A DNA stretch of 64,000 bases from a virus: the IMG/VR virus record IMGVR_UViG_3300033182_001391, positions 1 through 64,000 of that record, one strand, 5' to 3'. Shown here piece by piece: positions 19,501-27,951 of this stretch; the stretch's first letter is position 1; the number at the start of each line of letters is the position of its first letter. Made by a program: the position numbers and the translations under genes. Below the pieces are notes generated by a model. The model had not been told where the DNA came from and did no database searches. It was given only the letters and a program-made list of their open reading frames with translations.

Positions 19501-22415
19501 TATTCGTCATCGCCCGGACTACCAACCACAAAAGTACTTGCATAATCTGAAAATGAAAAACTATTACCAAAACTAGTTGTAGTTTCACTAGATACAGGAC
19601 TCAGTCTACCAACCTCTGTAATTGTTTTATCTTTATCGTAAGAATAAACATAGACATCACCATCATCTAAAGCAGTTCCTACAGCCAAGGTTCTCTTATC
19701 ATTAGATATGGACACATAACTTCCAAAACCGTCATTTAATGAAGAATCTTGCGGAGAATACTTTAATTTTTCTATCCACTCAAACGTAGATCCATCATTA
19801 GAACTATTAACAAAAACAGATATATAACCCGTTCCTGGAGTAGCTACATCATTTTCATTTGCGCCAACCAAAAGATAAGAACCATCATAAGAACAATCAA
19901 CTGATATGCCAAAGTAATTCTTATCACTTATAGAATCAACAACAATCTCCTGCTGATTCAACCACTCAACTGCGGTATCAGGATACTTAACTGAATTAAC
20001 GTCATACACATATACAATTCCAGTATCTGAGCCAGACTGATAATCAAAATTTGGAGCTCCAACAAAAACCTTAGAAACATCATCGGCAAGAGCTATACTC
20101 CAACCAACATCATCACCAGCAGAAGTACCAGATGGCACAGTTGCACCATCGTAGACCCAAGAAGAACTTAAATAATAGAAGCTATGGAAAGCTCCACCAA
20201 TAATTGATGCATCTTCCCATGCAGGAGATCCAACAACAACAACATCACCATCATAAGAAATATCTAAACTAAATCCGAATAAAGAATCTTCTTGAGAAAC
20301 AGCTGGAACAAGATAGTCTTCGTAAGACCAGGATCCACCGCTATATCTATAAATAAATACCGCACCGGAATTTACAGCGCCGCCGCCAAAAATTGCAGCT
20401 GAACTATTATACGGGGAACCGACCGCTATCGTTAAGCCATCACCAGAAATAGCTATAGAGTAGCCGTAAAGGTCATCTTCTGCGGCTCCAGCACCACCAT
20501 TAACACCGGTCTGATCTAGCTTAGCGACCTGCGTCCATGTAGAACCAGATCTATTGAAGACATAAACTGCCCCCACACCTTCAGTGTCAATATTAAGAGG
20601 AAAACCAGTAAGCTCTATATTAGCCTTATAAGAAGATACAACTAAAGTATTTCCATCTCTAGATAAAACGGTTTTGTATCCAAATTGATCTAGAGCATCT
20701 ATATCATCGCTCGTTAGATCAATTTGACTTGAAGCAAAAGTTTGAACAACATCTTTCTGGGCATCCAAGTCGGCAACATTTATAAGATAAGACATATACC
20801 AGGAGTAGTTGACAACAATCGGCATGTAGGCATCGCTGTAATCAACTTCTTTCAATCCAGTTACTTCAACATATCCATTAAAAGAAACAGTTGCAGCCGA
20901 GTCGTCTTCAATATCTATGTAAAGCTTTGCATCGTCGAAATCTCCAACCCCAGGCTGATAATCGGAACCAAGAGGAGAAGCATCTTCATCGTAAACAGAT
21001 GGAACTCTAGAAATACCTTCTCCTAATAAGCCACCGTAATCCCAGTTGCCCTCCTCCCATTTAACATATCCGTAATTTGCTGGATACCTTTCATTCAATG
21101 ATGTTACAAAATCTTTAAAAGCTTTTTGTGGTTTACCTGAATTAGAAAAATAAGGACTTGAACTTTCTATGTCAGAAATTTCTAAGATTTCCGGCGTAGC
21201 TCCAAGATAATTGGAATCAGGAGTAGATCCATATGCTCTCCAAATATCTAACTCTCTTCTGAGAATAAGCTTAAGACCTTCCAAATTAGATGCTCCAGGA
21301 TTCGCAGCTGCATCTAATATTCTCTTCTTAAAAGAGGAATTGGATTCAAGATATAATCTAGGGAGACTTACCCTTGCACCAAACTCATCGAAATCATTAA
21401 ATATATTTATAGCTTCTTGTTCAAAAGAAATACCATTAACAGTAAGGGTATCAAAACTTCTTATTGAATACAGCCTCTTATTTAGGGGATCATAATAGTA
21501 CGCATAATCTTCTTTTCTAAGAGAAACAAAATCGTTGAAACTAGATACAACAGCAAGAGATACACCATCACCCTTAACGCTACTTATATTAGGTGGAACA
21601 TTATAACTTACATATATCCATGCCAACATATCTTCGTCGGCACTATTAATAAATGCGTTGACTTGCTCTGTATCAACATTCCTTTGAAAATATTCAAAAT
21701 TATCTTGCACTAAAGCTGTTAAAAACTTACCGCCCTCAGACTCTGGTACATCTAAAGCTGGTGTTGCTGAGTCTTTAGAGTCAGAAAAAAGAGCTGTCCA
21801 ACTAGGAAATCTCTTTAAAACATTCTTAACTCTTCTAGTGCTAACCGGAGATACTGGATCATGAATTCCAACCTCAAGATAAAAAACTAAACCAACAGAA
21901 CTCAAATCGGCTTCATCGGAATTAATAACTAATTCAATTTGCACATATGGCTTAACATCGGTAATAAATAAAGTTCCTATTTCACCGGAAGCAACGTTCT
22001 TCAACCATGGACCATCTGCTGAATCAGACTCATAAATATTTATTTGAAAGTTAGGAGCAGTAATACCCTGAAGGTTTGTAAAAGTATATTTATAAGAAAG
22101 TATATCTATCTCCGAAGAAGTATCAACAAACCTTAATATACTAGGTGTAGCAGAATCGTAAACAACTTCACCAAAATCAGTTACATACACAGCATTACTA
22201 TCTATAGGCGTTGCGTGATTCCCAGCTGTATTAGGGGAAGCTATCTCTGTACCGGAAAAAACTCTTGTACCAATAAGATCTAAACCAGTAGAAAACCTGC
22301 TGTAAGAAAAGTTTTTATACTGATCATTAGAATACAGATTTATAGAAGAAGAACGCCAAACATCATTACTCTTAATGAAGTCGCCACTTCTTAAAGTATA
22401 TAAATACTGCTTCAT
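16566..22415 (-). CDS. Giant baseplate wedge/receptor-binding protein with a seven-bladed FG-GAP propeller
   Basis: This 1949-residue protein follows the J-like wedge gene, the place of tail protein I/gp7-type genes. Residues about 195-400 resemble tail protein I-type wedge proteins (LPRLYLESNSSFKKRILDAA, then NLEGLKLILRREL). Residues about 575-990 contain seven FG-GAP repeats, each with an FGxSxxxSxDG-like start and a [AV]VGSP-like strand. This is the integrin-alpha beta-propeller pattern. Further beta and Ig-like domains fill the C-terminal half, including a carboxypeptidase-regulatory-like one around 1720-1800. The propeller is a good candidate for receptor recognition. A short (S/D)-(A)-TP-(S/N/A/G) motif recurs more than 20 times. 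It ends one base inside the next gene's start. Confidence 0.72.
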   Translation of the reverse strand: MKQYLYTLRSGDFIKSNDVWRSSSINLYSNDQYKNFSYSRFSTGLDLIGTRVFSGTEIASPNTAGNHATPIDSNAVYVTDFGEVVYDSATPSILRFVDTSSEIDILSYKYTFTNLQGITAPNFQINIYESDSADGPWLKNVASGEIGTLFITDVKPYVQIELVINSDEADLSSVGLVFYLEVGIHDPVSPVSTRRVKNVLKRFPSWTALFSDSKDSATPALDVPESEGGKFLTALVQDNFEYFQRNVDTEQVNAFINSADEDMLAWIYVSYNVPPNISSVKGDGVSLAVVSSFNDFVSLRKEDYAYYYDPLNKRLYSIRSFDTLTVNGISFEQEAINIFNDFDEFGARVSLPRLYLESNSSFKKRILDAAANPGASNLEGLKLILRRELDIWRAYGSTPDSNYLGATPEILEISDIESSSPYFSNSGKPQKAFKDFVTSLNERYPANYGYVKWEEGNWDYGGLLGEGISRVPSVYDEDASPLGSDYQPGVGDFDDAKLYIDIEDDSAATVSFNGYVEVTGLKEVDYSDAYMPIVVNYSWYMSYLINVADLDAQKDVVQTFASSQIDLTSDDIDALDQFGYKTVLSRDGNTLVVSSYKANIELTGFPLNIDTEGVGAVYVFNRSGSTWTQVAKLDQTGVNGGAGAAEDDLYGYSIAISGDGLTIAVGSPYNSSAAIFGGGAVNSGAVFIYRYSGGSWSYEDYLVPAVSQEDSLFGFSLDISYDGDVVVVGSPAWEDASIIGGAFHSFYYLSSSWVYDGATVPSGTSAGDDVGWSIALADDVSKVFVGAPNFDYQSGSDTGIVYVYDVNSVKYPDTAVEWLNQQEIVVDSISDKNYFGISVDCSYDGSYLLVGANENDVATPGTGYISVFVNSSNDGSTFEWIEKLKYSPQDSSLNDGFGSYVSISNDKRTLAVGTALDDGDVYVYSYDKDKTITEVGRLSPVSSETTTSFGNSFSFSDYASTFVVGSPGDDEYASPNGGSVDIYDSILPTDGIGAAFVYEIDLQSHDNYATPSTFYANFTYEDDPSLLLENLYPENSSASPEYISYKIFGADSVTEDTIVFRDKIYNQQYSNTLSTPNSTRIAITDADEIRVVPAKAWNAIAQVYDSVGVNDYKISFDESTPNYRDGDGSAISIASPNIDGYNVNLLLVSDRYDSTPTIRYTDTLSDSLIINSGNTFSSTSATPSVLEVQSLKDYIVYPSSATPQDIYFNVSENTVYTKNNNELDIYTYGGVAKDPNDEDIYFIPSSPNIVFTQYDSSDSVVVGQDYFESATIDYDGSVDYLSLESASGDFYPLRYLYYDFFSATTNNPFFSGFMDSYGNAYRDGEELTNVFFNKDNLIDKYLLGANDFGINDSLEHIIENIKIYGNNVDVRVAIDNPAQVVSDLNYAIENSEQATSSFMAFKEEPYKLALNPGWIYYGEEDRYIYSVSNTQNETGKFFSLTLDETPILSAPVIANVDGVEYRNVAFEDSATPGKHSFYNLESVYGNEGNSLYLAYQNISDVTVTDAYNNTVLFSGLSSQDSTITPFDSSTPAVKGREYLVSYKVEDSFFVDPDVYDDSSDQYNSIIYFSSTPSLSSSYEITYETSKKDSLRSIDLEIDQIDNPLHEGFVYVSNDSFNFSYVEPILSPAYIEDDVQDYMNLSLVSYDENNNLKPGQTFKIYGSNIDATPQFVTTNDNGFGYSVIRYSGAIPATVAQDTITIEGIGSATPNGGPNSSSEGYLETVDYNILRGNNFRLKIKAIPVRFSLDADGESDVTVAGRVYWDDRPLEEEIELYWYENSSYRDLFTDTTPSVITTNPDGTFYLNDLITVNNNLNPGLRFVRVELKDPAAVVSLLQSNGEVLTASDVTISGDVVYWHELYDNLHYTNELLPMSSVFTVDLDSESQMLSTPSFVYDHSNPDLVYYSDSTPNWIPSDWIPIRRYDQYQLGILGSTPNQITDYNNLHPDYEDS

Positions 22416-22441
22416 CTACTAACCTTTGCGCAAATAAAATA

Positions 22442-23611
22442 TTAGTAAGTACTGTTGCCTATTATAACAGAGAAAACACTTATATTTCCAGCCGCCAAGT
22501 ATTCCCTAACTCCAGAAGGAGAAAAATCTTTTAGCGGCACCTCTCTACCATCTGCGGTCATAGAATTAATTGTCACACCCTTAATAATATCTGAAGACAA
22601 CTTAACCTGTCGCTCTATTTCATTTAAAGAAACAGAATCTCCTATAGTTAAAGAATTCAAATATCTTTTAACAAAAAGAGATGATTGATTCCTAACGCCT
22701 TGAATAACACCAGAAGTATTTCCAGAAGGAAGTGTAATCGTTATATTTAGACCAACACTAACCTTTTCTGCAACTGAAACATTAAACCTAATCCCAACAG
22801 GCTTGACAGCATTTATGGCAGCAAGAACAGCTTCAGGCATTCTCTTTACCGAAGATCCAACTTCCGGAACAACAATAACATCACAAGAACCTATCCCAAA
22901 AGAAGCCTCACGAATACGAACATCTTTTACACCGGAAACAGAAAGTGCAGCAAACCTCACCGACTCTGCGGTACCAGCAACTCTAGTCTTCATAGAAGCA
23001 ACTATTCTCCTCCTATAGTTGGCATCTGACTCAGCAGAGATGTTTGCGTAAACTTCTTTAGGGTTTGTGCAGAAAACTATTACAGAAGGGGCAGCAACAT
23101 AATTATGCTTAGTTAAGGTCCCCTTTGGTGCAACATAGGTATTGTTATTAAAATTGGGCTGAACTCTACCGTAAGCTTTTGTTGAACCTGCTGGTATTGT
23201 TACGGCCTCCTGCAAAGAATAGCTATACTGTTTAGAGGCAAAATTTGTAACATCATTATAGACAAGAGTATTAGCTGGAATAACAACAGAAGTACTATGA
23301 GGCTTAGAAAGATAAAACTCTATGTTAAATGATCTTCTCTCAGTAGCAACCTGATCACTTACACTCTTTCTACGAACACCATACAAATCTCCTATAAGAT
23401 CCAAATTTCTACCAGAAGCCGTAGAAAGATCAGATTGACTTACAGTAAACCTAAAAGCCTCATATAAATCAGAAACTTCATCACTGACTGCCTCAGCAAA
23501 TGCTCTAGCAACAGAACCAGGATGAACGGCAGTAATACTAGCATTCTTTTGTAGGCCATCAAGAATAGAGACTAAAATTTCAGACTTACTTTTTACACCA
23601 TAAATACTCAT
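22442..23611 (-). CDS. Baseplate J-like protein (wedge, gp6/gpJ family)
   Basis: This 389-residue protein has family landmarks. The N-terminal ASGRNLDLIGDLYGVRRK (residues about 63-80) is the signature of baseplate J proteins. VVIPANTLV is the central beta-sandwich. DANYRRRIVASMKTRVAGTAESVRFAA (about 198-224) leads to the SGVKDVRI domain. The C-terminal domain contains VNAVKPVG-like sequence (INAVKPVGIRFNV). J/gp6 proteins form the wedge ring that couples hub and sheath. The gene starts directly next to the stop of the gp25-like gene, the classic W-J order. Confidence 0.9.
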   Translation of the reverse strand: MSIYGVKSKSEILVSILDGLQKNASITAVHPGSVARAFAEAVSDEVSDLYEAFRFTVSQSDLSTASGRNLDLIGDLYGVRRKSVSDQVATERRSFNIEFYLSKPHSTSVVIPANTLVYNDVTNFASKQYSYSLQEAVTIPAGSTKAYGRVQPNFNNNTYVAPKGTLTKHNYVAAPSVIVFCTNPKEVYANISAESDANYRRRIVASMKTRVAGTAESVRFAALSVSGVKDVRIREASFGIGSCDVIVVPEVGSSVKRMPEAVLAAINAVKPVGIRFNVSVAEKVSVGLNITITLPSGNTSGVIQGVRNQSSLFVKRYLNSLTIGDSVSLNEIERQVKLSSDIIKGVTINSMTADGREVPLKDFSPSGVREYLAAGNISVFSVIIGNSTY

Positions 23612-23992
23612 TTATGCTCCCAATTCTTGATTTATAGATAAGGTTACAGGCTGATCTAGGTCAGACATTATATGAATATCAAATCTAATAGTATCCGGTC
23701 CTGTAGGTATAGCATCTATCTTAATCATTCTTTCCTTAAATAAACCTTCTCTTTGAAGGGCTGTACGAATTATTTTTTTACCCAACTCACCTGTTGACTG
23801 CCTTTGAGGCATGCCGTAAAGAACGGATAGATCTGTACCCAAAAGAGGATATATATAAAAATCGCCAGGTTCAGTCATAAGCCTAATGTAAACCTGCTGA
23901 ATATCAGACTGCATAGACGAATTCGTTAATGCAACATCCTTAGAACCATTTAAAGCTATATCGCCATTAAGTGTGAAGTAAAAATCACTCAT
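23612..23992 (-). CDS. gp25-like baseplate wedge protein (lysozyme-fold W family)
   Basis: This 126-residue protein is the usual length for gpW/gp25 wedge proteins. It has ALNGSKDVALTNS at the N-terminus, DIQQVYIRLMTEPGDFYIYP and LLGTDLSVLYGMP in the core, then KIIRTALQREGLF and a final beta segment. The family links inner wedge to sheath and helps start sheath assembly. Despite its lysozyme-related name it is not catalytic. It overlaps the spike gene's stop by 8 nt (ATGAGTGA) and abuts the J-like gene, as in many contractile injection systems. Confidence 0.87.
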   Translation of the reverse strand: MSDFYFTLNGDIALNGSKDVALTNSSMQSDIQQVYIRLMTEPGDFYIYPLLGTDLSVLYGMPQRQSTGELGKKIIRTALQREGLFKERMIKIDAIPTGPDTIRFDIHIMSDLDQPVTLSINQELGA

Positions 23993-24638
23993 TTGTTTCC
24001 CTCAATGCTCTTTCATGAGCTTGATTAAAATCTAAACCTTCTTGAATAAACTTTACAATTAAATTTATATGCTCTGAAGAATAGTCTGTAGAGTATGCCT
24101 CCAGAAGCCCTATTTGCTCAACAGAAAGATTAGAATAATCTATATTTGAAGTGAGATTTTGCTCTGGTAAAATCTGAGAGTCACCAAAACCATATCCCTT
24201 ATCTATAGTAATGGTCTTTTGCTTCTCTTCCTCTTCTAAAACGGGAATCATATTGATATAATGAGATAGTCCATTTTGTGCAGAATGTATATTTTTTCTA
24301 TTAATTTTAACCAAAGTTGGCTCTATATAACTAGAGGCAGCGTAATTAAAAGAATAATTATTCCATCTTAAACCATCTTCCTTACAAAAGAATCTAATCG
24401 AATCCGCAAAAAAAGATATGCTTTTGGATTTAGATGATATGACTATACCAACACCGGGAGCAGCAAATATTTCTATATCACCCTGATCATTTAATCGTAA
24501 AAAGCTTAAAAGATCTGGATGAGTTAAGCCTACTTCTCTATCGGAAAATTCATTTCTTCTTTTTAGTTCTTCTGAAATAGGATAATAAGTTTTCTGATCA
24601 TAAATTTTTCTTAAAGAATTAAAATTAACTTCCGGCAT
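23985..24638 (-). CDS. Probable central spike/beta-prism protein
   Basis: This 217-residue protein has residues 50-95 (GDIEIFAAPGVGIVISS, then SISFFADSIRFF) arranged as alternating short strands with glycine turns. Central-spike beta-prism or beta-helix proteins look like this. The C-terminal third is helical and acidic (EEEEKQK, NLSVEQIGLLEAY, FNQAHERALRE). It lies between the OB-fold protein and the gp25-like wedge, where spike genes occur in contractile systems. It is probably the tip that first pierces the envelope. No metal-binding HxH or PAAR motif is obvious. The spike assignment rests on strand pattern plus position. Confidence 0.58.
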   Translation of the reverse strand: MPEVNFNSLRKIYDQKTYYPISEELKRRNEFSDREVGLTHPDLLSFLRLNDQGDIEIFAAPGVGIVISSKSKSISFFADSIRFFCKEDGLRWNNYSFNYAASSYIEPTLVKINRKNIHSAQNGLSHYINMIPVLEEEEKQKTITIDKGYGFGDSQILPEQNLTSNIDYSNLSVEQIGLLEAYSTDYSSEHINLIVKFIQEGLDFNQAHERALRETNE

Positions 24639-25007
24639 TTATCTCACCATAAACCTTGGGACACCAGTTCTAACACCATAATTCATATTAAAATATATAT
24701 TTGCATTATTATCTTCAAAATAATTTAAAACATAAGGACTTGATTCATTATTATCCCTAAAACCCACAAGACACCTTGTCCCTAAAACCGGGGAAACAGT
24801 TTGTAGACCTTGAGTTATTGGGCAGGGTACGTTTCTTAAAGATGAACCCATTTGATCTGAATATTGTTCGTCTAATATAATGTTTGCGGTATTATTTTGC
24901 TTACTATAACCAACAATAATTCCAGGTCTAGTTCTAGCGTTTTGCATCCTGGCAAGGTCTATATGATCTTGTATTTTTTTATCAAATTTAGGATAATTAA
25001 CCGGCAT
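24639..25007 (-). CDS. gp5/VgrG-like OB-fold baseplate hub protein
   Basis: This 122-residue protein has strand patterns of the OB domain at the base of central spikes: RPGIIVGYSKQNNTANIIL, then VPCPITQGLQTVSPVLGTRCLVGF and SPYVLNYF. In the family this trimeric domain adapts the three-fold spike to the hub. It is encoded between the wall-hydrolase gene and the spike-like gene. That suggests the usual gp5 functions (OB fold, lysozyme, spike) are divided over three separate proteins here. Only 11 nt separate it from the hydrolase gene. Confidence 0.7.
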   Translation of the reverse strand: MPVNYPKFDKKIQDHIDLARMQNARTRPGIIVGYSKQNNTANIILDEQYSDQMGSSLRNVPCPITQGLQTVSPVLGTRCLVGFRDNNESSPYVLNYFEDNNANIYFNMNYGVRTGVPRFMVR

Positions 25008-25018
25008 TATAACTCCAT

Positions 25019-27949
25019 TTAATAATTTATTATAGTTCTTCTAACAGGACCCTGAGGCTGCCATCCACCCGAATATATAACTTCATAGTACCATCCATTT
25101 ACCCAATTCTGTGCATACTGAGAAGATTTCGAAGAAGCACCAGCGGTATTAAACATCTCTAAAACCCAATCTCTTAACACTGTTTTACTCTTACCCGTTG
25201 AAGCCTCATATACTTCTACTGCTGTTTGAAAATCAACATTAGAGATCCAACCATAATCCGGACCACCACCATAATCCCCCCAGGCAAAGAAATAGTACGA
25301 AGATTGTGGATCTAAGCCAAGTTTTTGATCTTCTGTCAAAACACCATTAGGAGTAGTTCCTGTTATTATTTTATATAACATAAATGCTTGATTAACAGGA
25401 ATCAAAATTTCATCAGAAAGATATCTGTACATCTCAGAAAGCTCATAGCCAGAAACATTCGCCCTATAATTATTTCCAGCATTTCCTGCTGCTGTTAAAA
25501 ACTGTTCAAAATTAGATATACCCTCATCTAACCACTCATCATAAGCCAACTTCCAACCATACTGAGTGCCATTATTAGGAAAGAAGAAAGAGAAATCCTT
25601 ATCACCATGAGCTAACATATTTATTTGCCACATAGTAGCAGACCAATCTCCGGTAACAGAACCAGACTGGCTAGACTCAATGTTATCACTGTAGTTAACA
25701 CCAGGAAAATAACCGACATGAGTCCATTTATATGTTCCATCAATATACTTATAGGCGCTAGCGGTGGCATCACTTAACTTTAAGCCATCTATACTATTTG
25801 CCGCATTAATAATCTGATAACCATTGCCCATAGATATTCCAACATGCCCACTTACCCCATTACTGGCCCCTGGGCTCACGGGAAGATTGGTATCCCTATC
25901 GGTCCAAGGATAGACCAGAATCGCACCAGGTGTATTTAAGGCAGTTTCGACATCAGGAGTTCCATTATCTAAGGTAAAGAGATTACCGGCATCTACCATA
26001 ATATCTCTAATAGTGTTAGTCGTACTCCAATCCGCATTTTCTGATGCGATATTTGTTAGTTGCCATCTTCCGCCAACTTGCTTAAAATATATTCCAAGTT
26101 GGTAGGCAATCCAATATATAAAACCCGAACAATCCCAACCCGAAATTTGACTAGCAGGTTTAGCAACATCTGCAGCTGTAGGTGAATTGCTTATATACAG
26201 CGAGTACCCCCTTGACGATTGTTGACCAAGGGCCTCTTGCCCTTTTGCTATAAAACTATTTGGAGTAACAAAAGATTCTCCACTAGAGCCAGAAGTAGAT
26301 CCAGATATTCTTGCTTGAGGATTAAAAGCTGCCGGTCTAAAATTACTTTCTCTTTCTGCTATAGCAGTGAAGATTGCAGCAGCTTCGTCTGAACACACAG
26401 TTCCCCTTAAAAGGTCAAAGACTTCCTGGGCAGAAAGGCTAGTGACTTGAGAGTTCCTATAACTAGTATTAAGTCTTGGGTTAGAGAATATATCCCCCAC
26501 CAAAACATAGGTACCCTCAATCTGAGGCAAAGCATCTAGGTGTCCATCAGAGAAATCCACACTACTATCAAGACCATTTGCCTCTAAGGCCAAAACTCCA
26601 GGACCCGAATAAATTCCCGATCTGTACGCACCAAAGCTCAGATGTATATGATTTCTATGCTCAGAAATACCGCTATGAAAATCAACATTAGCCAAACCAG
26701 GATATCTTACTCTTAGCGGAGAATTTCCCAACTCAAAATCATCGTCAGTAATTTCATACTCAGTTGCAAGATCTGGATGAACAGATATTGAGTCAGGAAG
26801 AAGATATGGATGACTCATACCTATTATATTTAGCTCTTCCATCAATAGCTCAAAACCAACCCTAAAGGTAGAACCAGAAACACCACCACCATTATTATTA
26901 AAATTAACAGAATCTTGACCATTTCTTCTAGAAATATTAGTTATATCAACCGCTCTACCAAAAACATGATCTAAAACATACATTCCAACAGTAGAACCGT
27001 TGATGTTATATACGTCATTAGAAGACACAATTTGACTACTTACTCCAGTATTGCACTTAATAGATATTCCTGAATCATCAGAAGACAAATAGATTAAAAG
27101 TTCTATAAGAGCAGGGGCAAGGTAGGCTACAGAAGAACTTGTTCCATTAATTAAATCTTGACTAACTTGTGAAGTAGAGAAACTACCACCATAGCTCTGT
27201 TCAGTTTGTCTAAGATTAGCAATATCATTAGGTATGTCAAAAGCAAAGCCATTAACTAAGTTTTCAGAATCTTCTACAATACCCGTATCATTAAGAACTC
27301 TTAACCTGTCCCTATGCCAACCTAATTCTTGCTCAGACATGGTAGAACCCAATGCTATATCTCTTCCTACTGCTCCCGTTAATTCAACTCCAGTAATATA
27401 ATTATAAGTTCCATCATGTATATTTCCATCAATAGAAGTTGCAGAAAGGCTAGTTCCTTCTGATGAAATTGCTCCATTTAATCTTGCCATTGCTCTTGCA
27501 ATGCTATTTTTTAAAACCTGATCTTGACCACTTTTAGCTATGCTAGCCATCAAAGCTGCTTGTGCAGCACCTCGTGTTTTAACTATTGCAGATTTCGGGT
27601 CAGCAGAAAGGCTATCTTCAGAAAGAAGGCTAATACCACCTTCAGCGTTTTCATCTGAATTATTAGATCGCAGAGTAACAGCATTCTCCGCACCGCCGAC
27701 AATAATACCATCAAAAGTACTCTCTGTACTATTTAAGCCATCCAATAATCCGTATTTTGCACTCCTATAAATGCCATGGCCAGATAAATAATCTGCTTGA
27801 GTGCTTCCTGACAAACTGTTCTTGTATGGACCCTCTACAGAATTTGTTGTAGCCTTTGCCTTAATCTCTCCTTTAGGATAGGTGTTTTCAACAACTTTTC
27901 TTGTTAAACTACCAAACGTAACAAGATTATCAGCACTAAAACTTGTCAT
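25019..27949 (-). CDS. Tail-associated wall hydrolase: M15-like peptidase plus lysozyme/transglycosylase domain split by an NlpC/P60 domain
   Basis: I place the start at ATG 27949 (976 residues); an earlier TTG would overlap the hub stop. Three enzyme signatures are visible. First, DHVFGRAVDI (H328, D335) and NHIHLSFG (H434, H436) match the zinc ligands of M15/VanY-type DD-peptidases. Second, AIAERESNFRP (E534) opens a lysozyme-like transglycosylase fold whose second half resumes at SATMWQINMLAHGDKD (W774). Third, between them lies an NlpC/P60 domain with WDCSGFIYW (C607) and GHVGIS (H702). Together they could cut glycan strands and peptide crosslinks during injection. The C-terminal 180 residues are unassigned. 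It follows the hub by 2 nt, consistent with a hub-mounted enzyme. Confidence 0.82.
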   Translation of the reverse strand: MTSFSADNLVTFGSLTRKVVENTYPKGEIKAKATTNSVEGPYKNSLSGSTQADYLSGHGIYRSAKYGLLDGLNSTESTFDGIIVGGAENAVTLRSNNSDENAEGGISLLSEDSLSADPKSAIVKTRGAAQAALMASIAKSGQDQVLKNSIARAMARLNGAISSEGTSLSATSIDGNIHDGTYNYITGVELTGAVGRDIALGSTMSEQELGWHRDRLRVLNDTGIVEDSENLVNGFAFDIPNDIANLRQTEQSYGGSFSTSQVSQDLINGTSSSVAYLAPALIELLIYLSSDDSGISIKCNTGVSSQIVSSNDVYNINGSTVGMYVLDHVFGRAVDITNISRRNGQDSVNFNNNGGGVSGSTFRVGFELLMEELNIIGMSHPYLLPDSISVHPDLATEYEITDDDFELGNSPLRVRYPGLANVDFHSGISEHRNHIHLSFGAYRSGIYSGPGVLALEANGLDSSVDFSDGHLDALPQIEGTYVLVGDIFSNPRLNTSYRNSQVTSLSAQEVFDLLRGTVCSDEAAAIFTAIAERESNFRPAAFNPQARISGSTSGSSGESFVTPNSFIAKGQEALGQQSSRGYSLYISNSPTAADVAKPASQISGWDCSGFIYWIAYQLGIYFKQVGGRWQLTNIASENADWSTTNTIRDIMVDAGNLFTLDNGTPDVETALNTPGAILVYPWTDRDTNLPVSPGASNGVSGHVGISMGNGYQIINAANSIDGLKLSDATASAYKYIDGTYKWTHVGYFPGVNYSDNIESSQSGSVTGDWSATMWQINMLAHGDKDFSFFFPNNGTQYGWKLAYDEWLDEGISNFEQFLTAAGNAGNNYRANVSGYELSEMYRYLSDEILIPVNQAFMLYKIITGTTPNGVLTEDQKLGLDPQSSYYFFAWGDYGGGPDYGWISNVDFQTAVEVYEASTGKSKTVLRDWVLEMFNTAGASSKSSQYAQNWVNGWYYEVIYSGGWQPQGPVRRTIINY

Positions 27950-27951
27950 AA

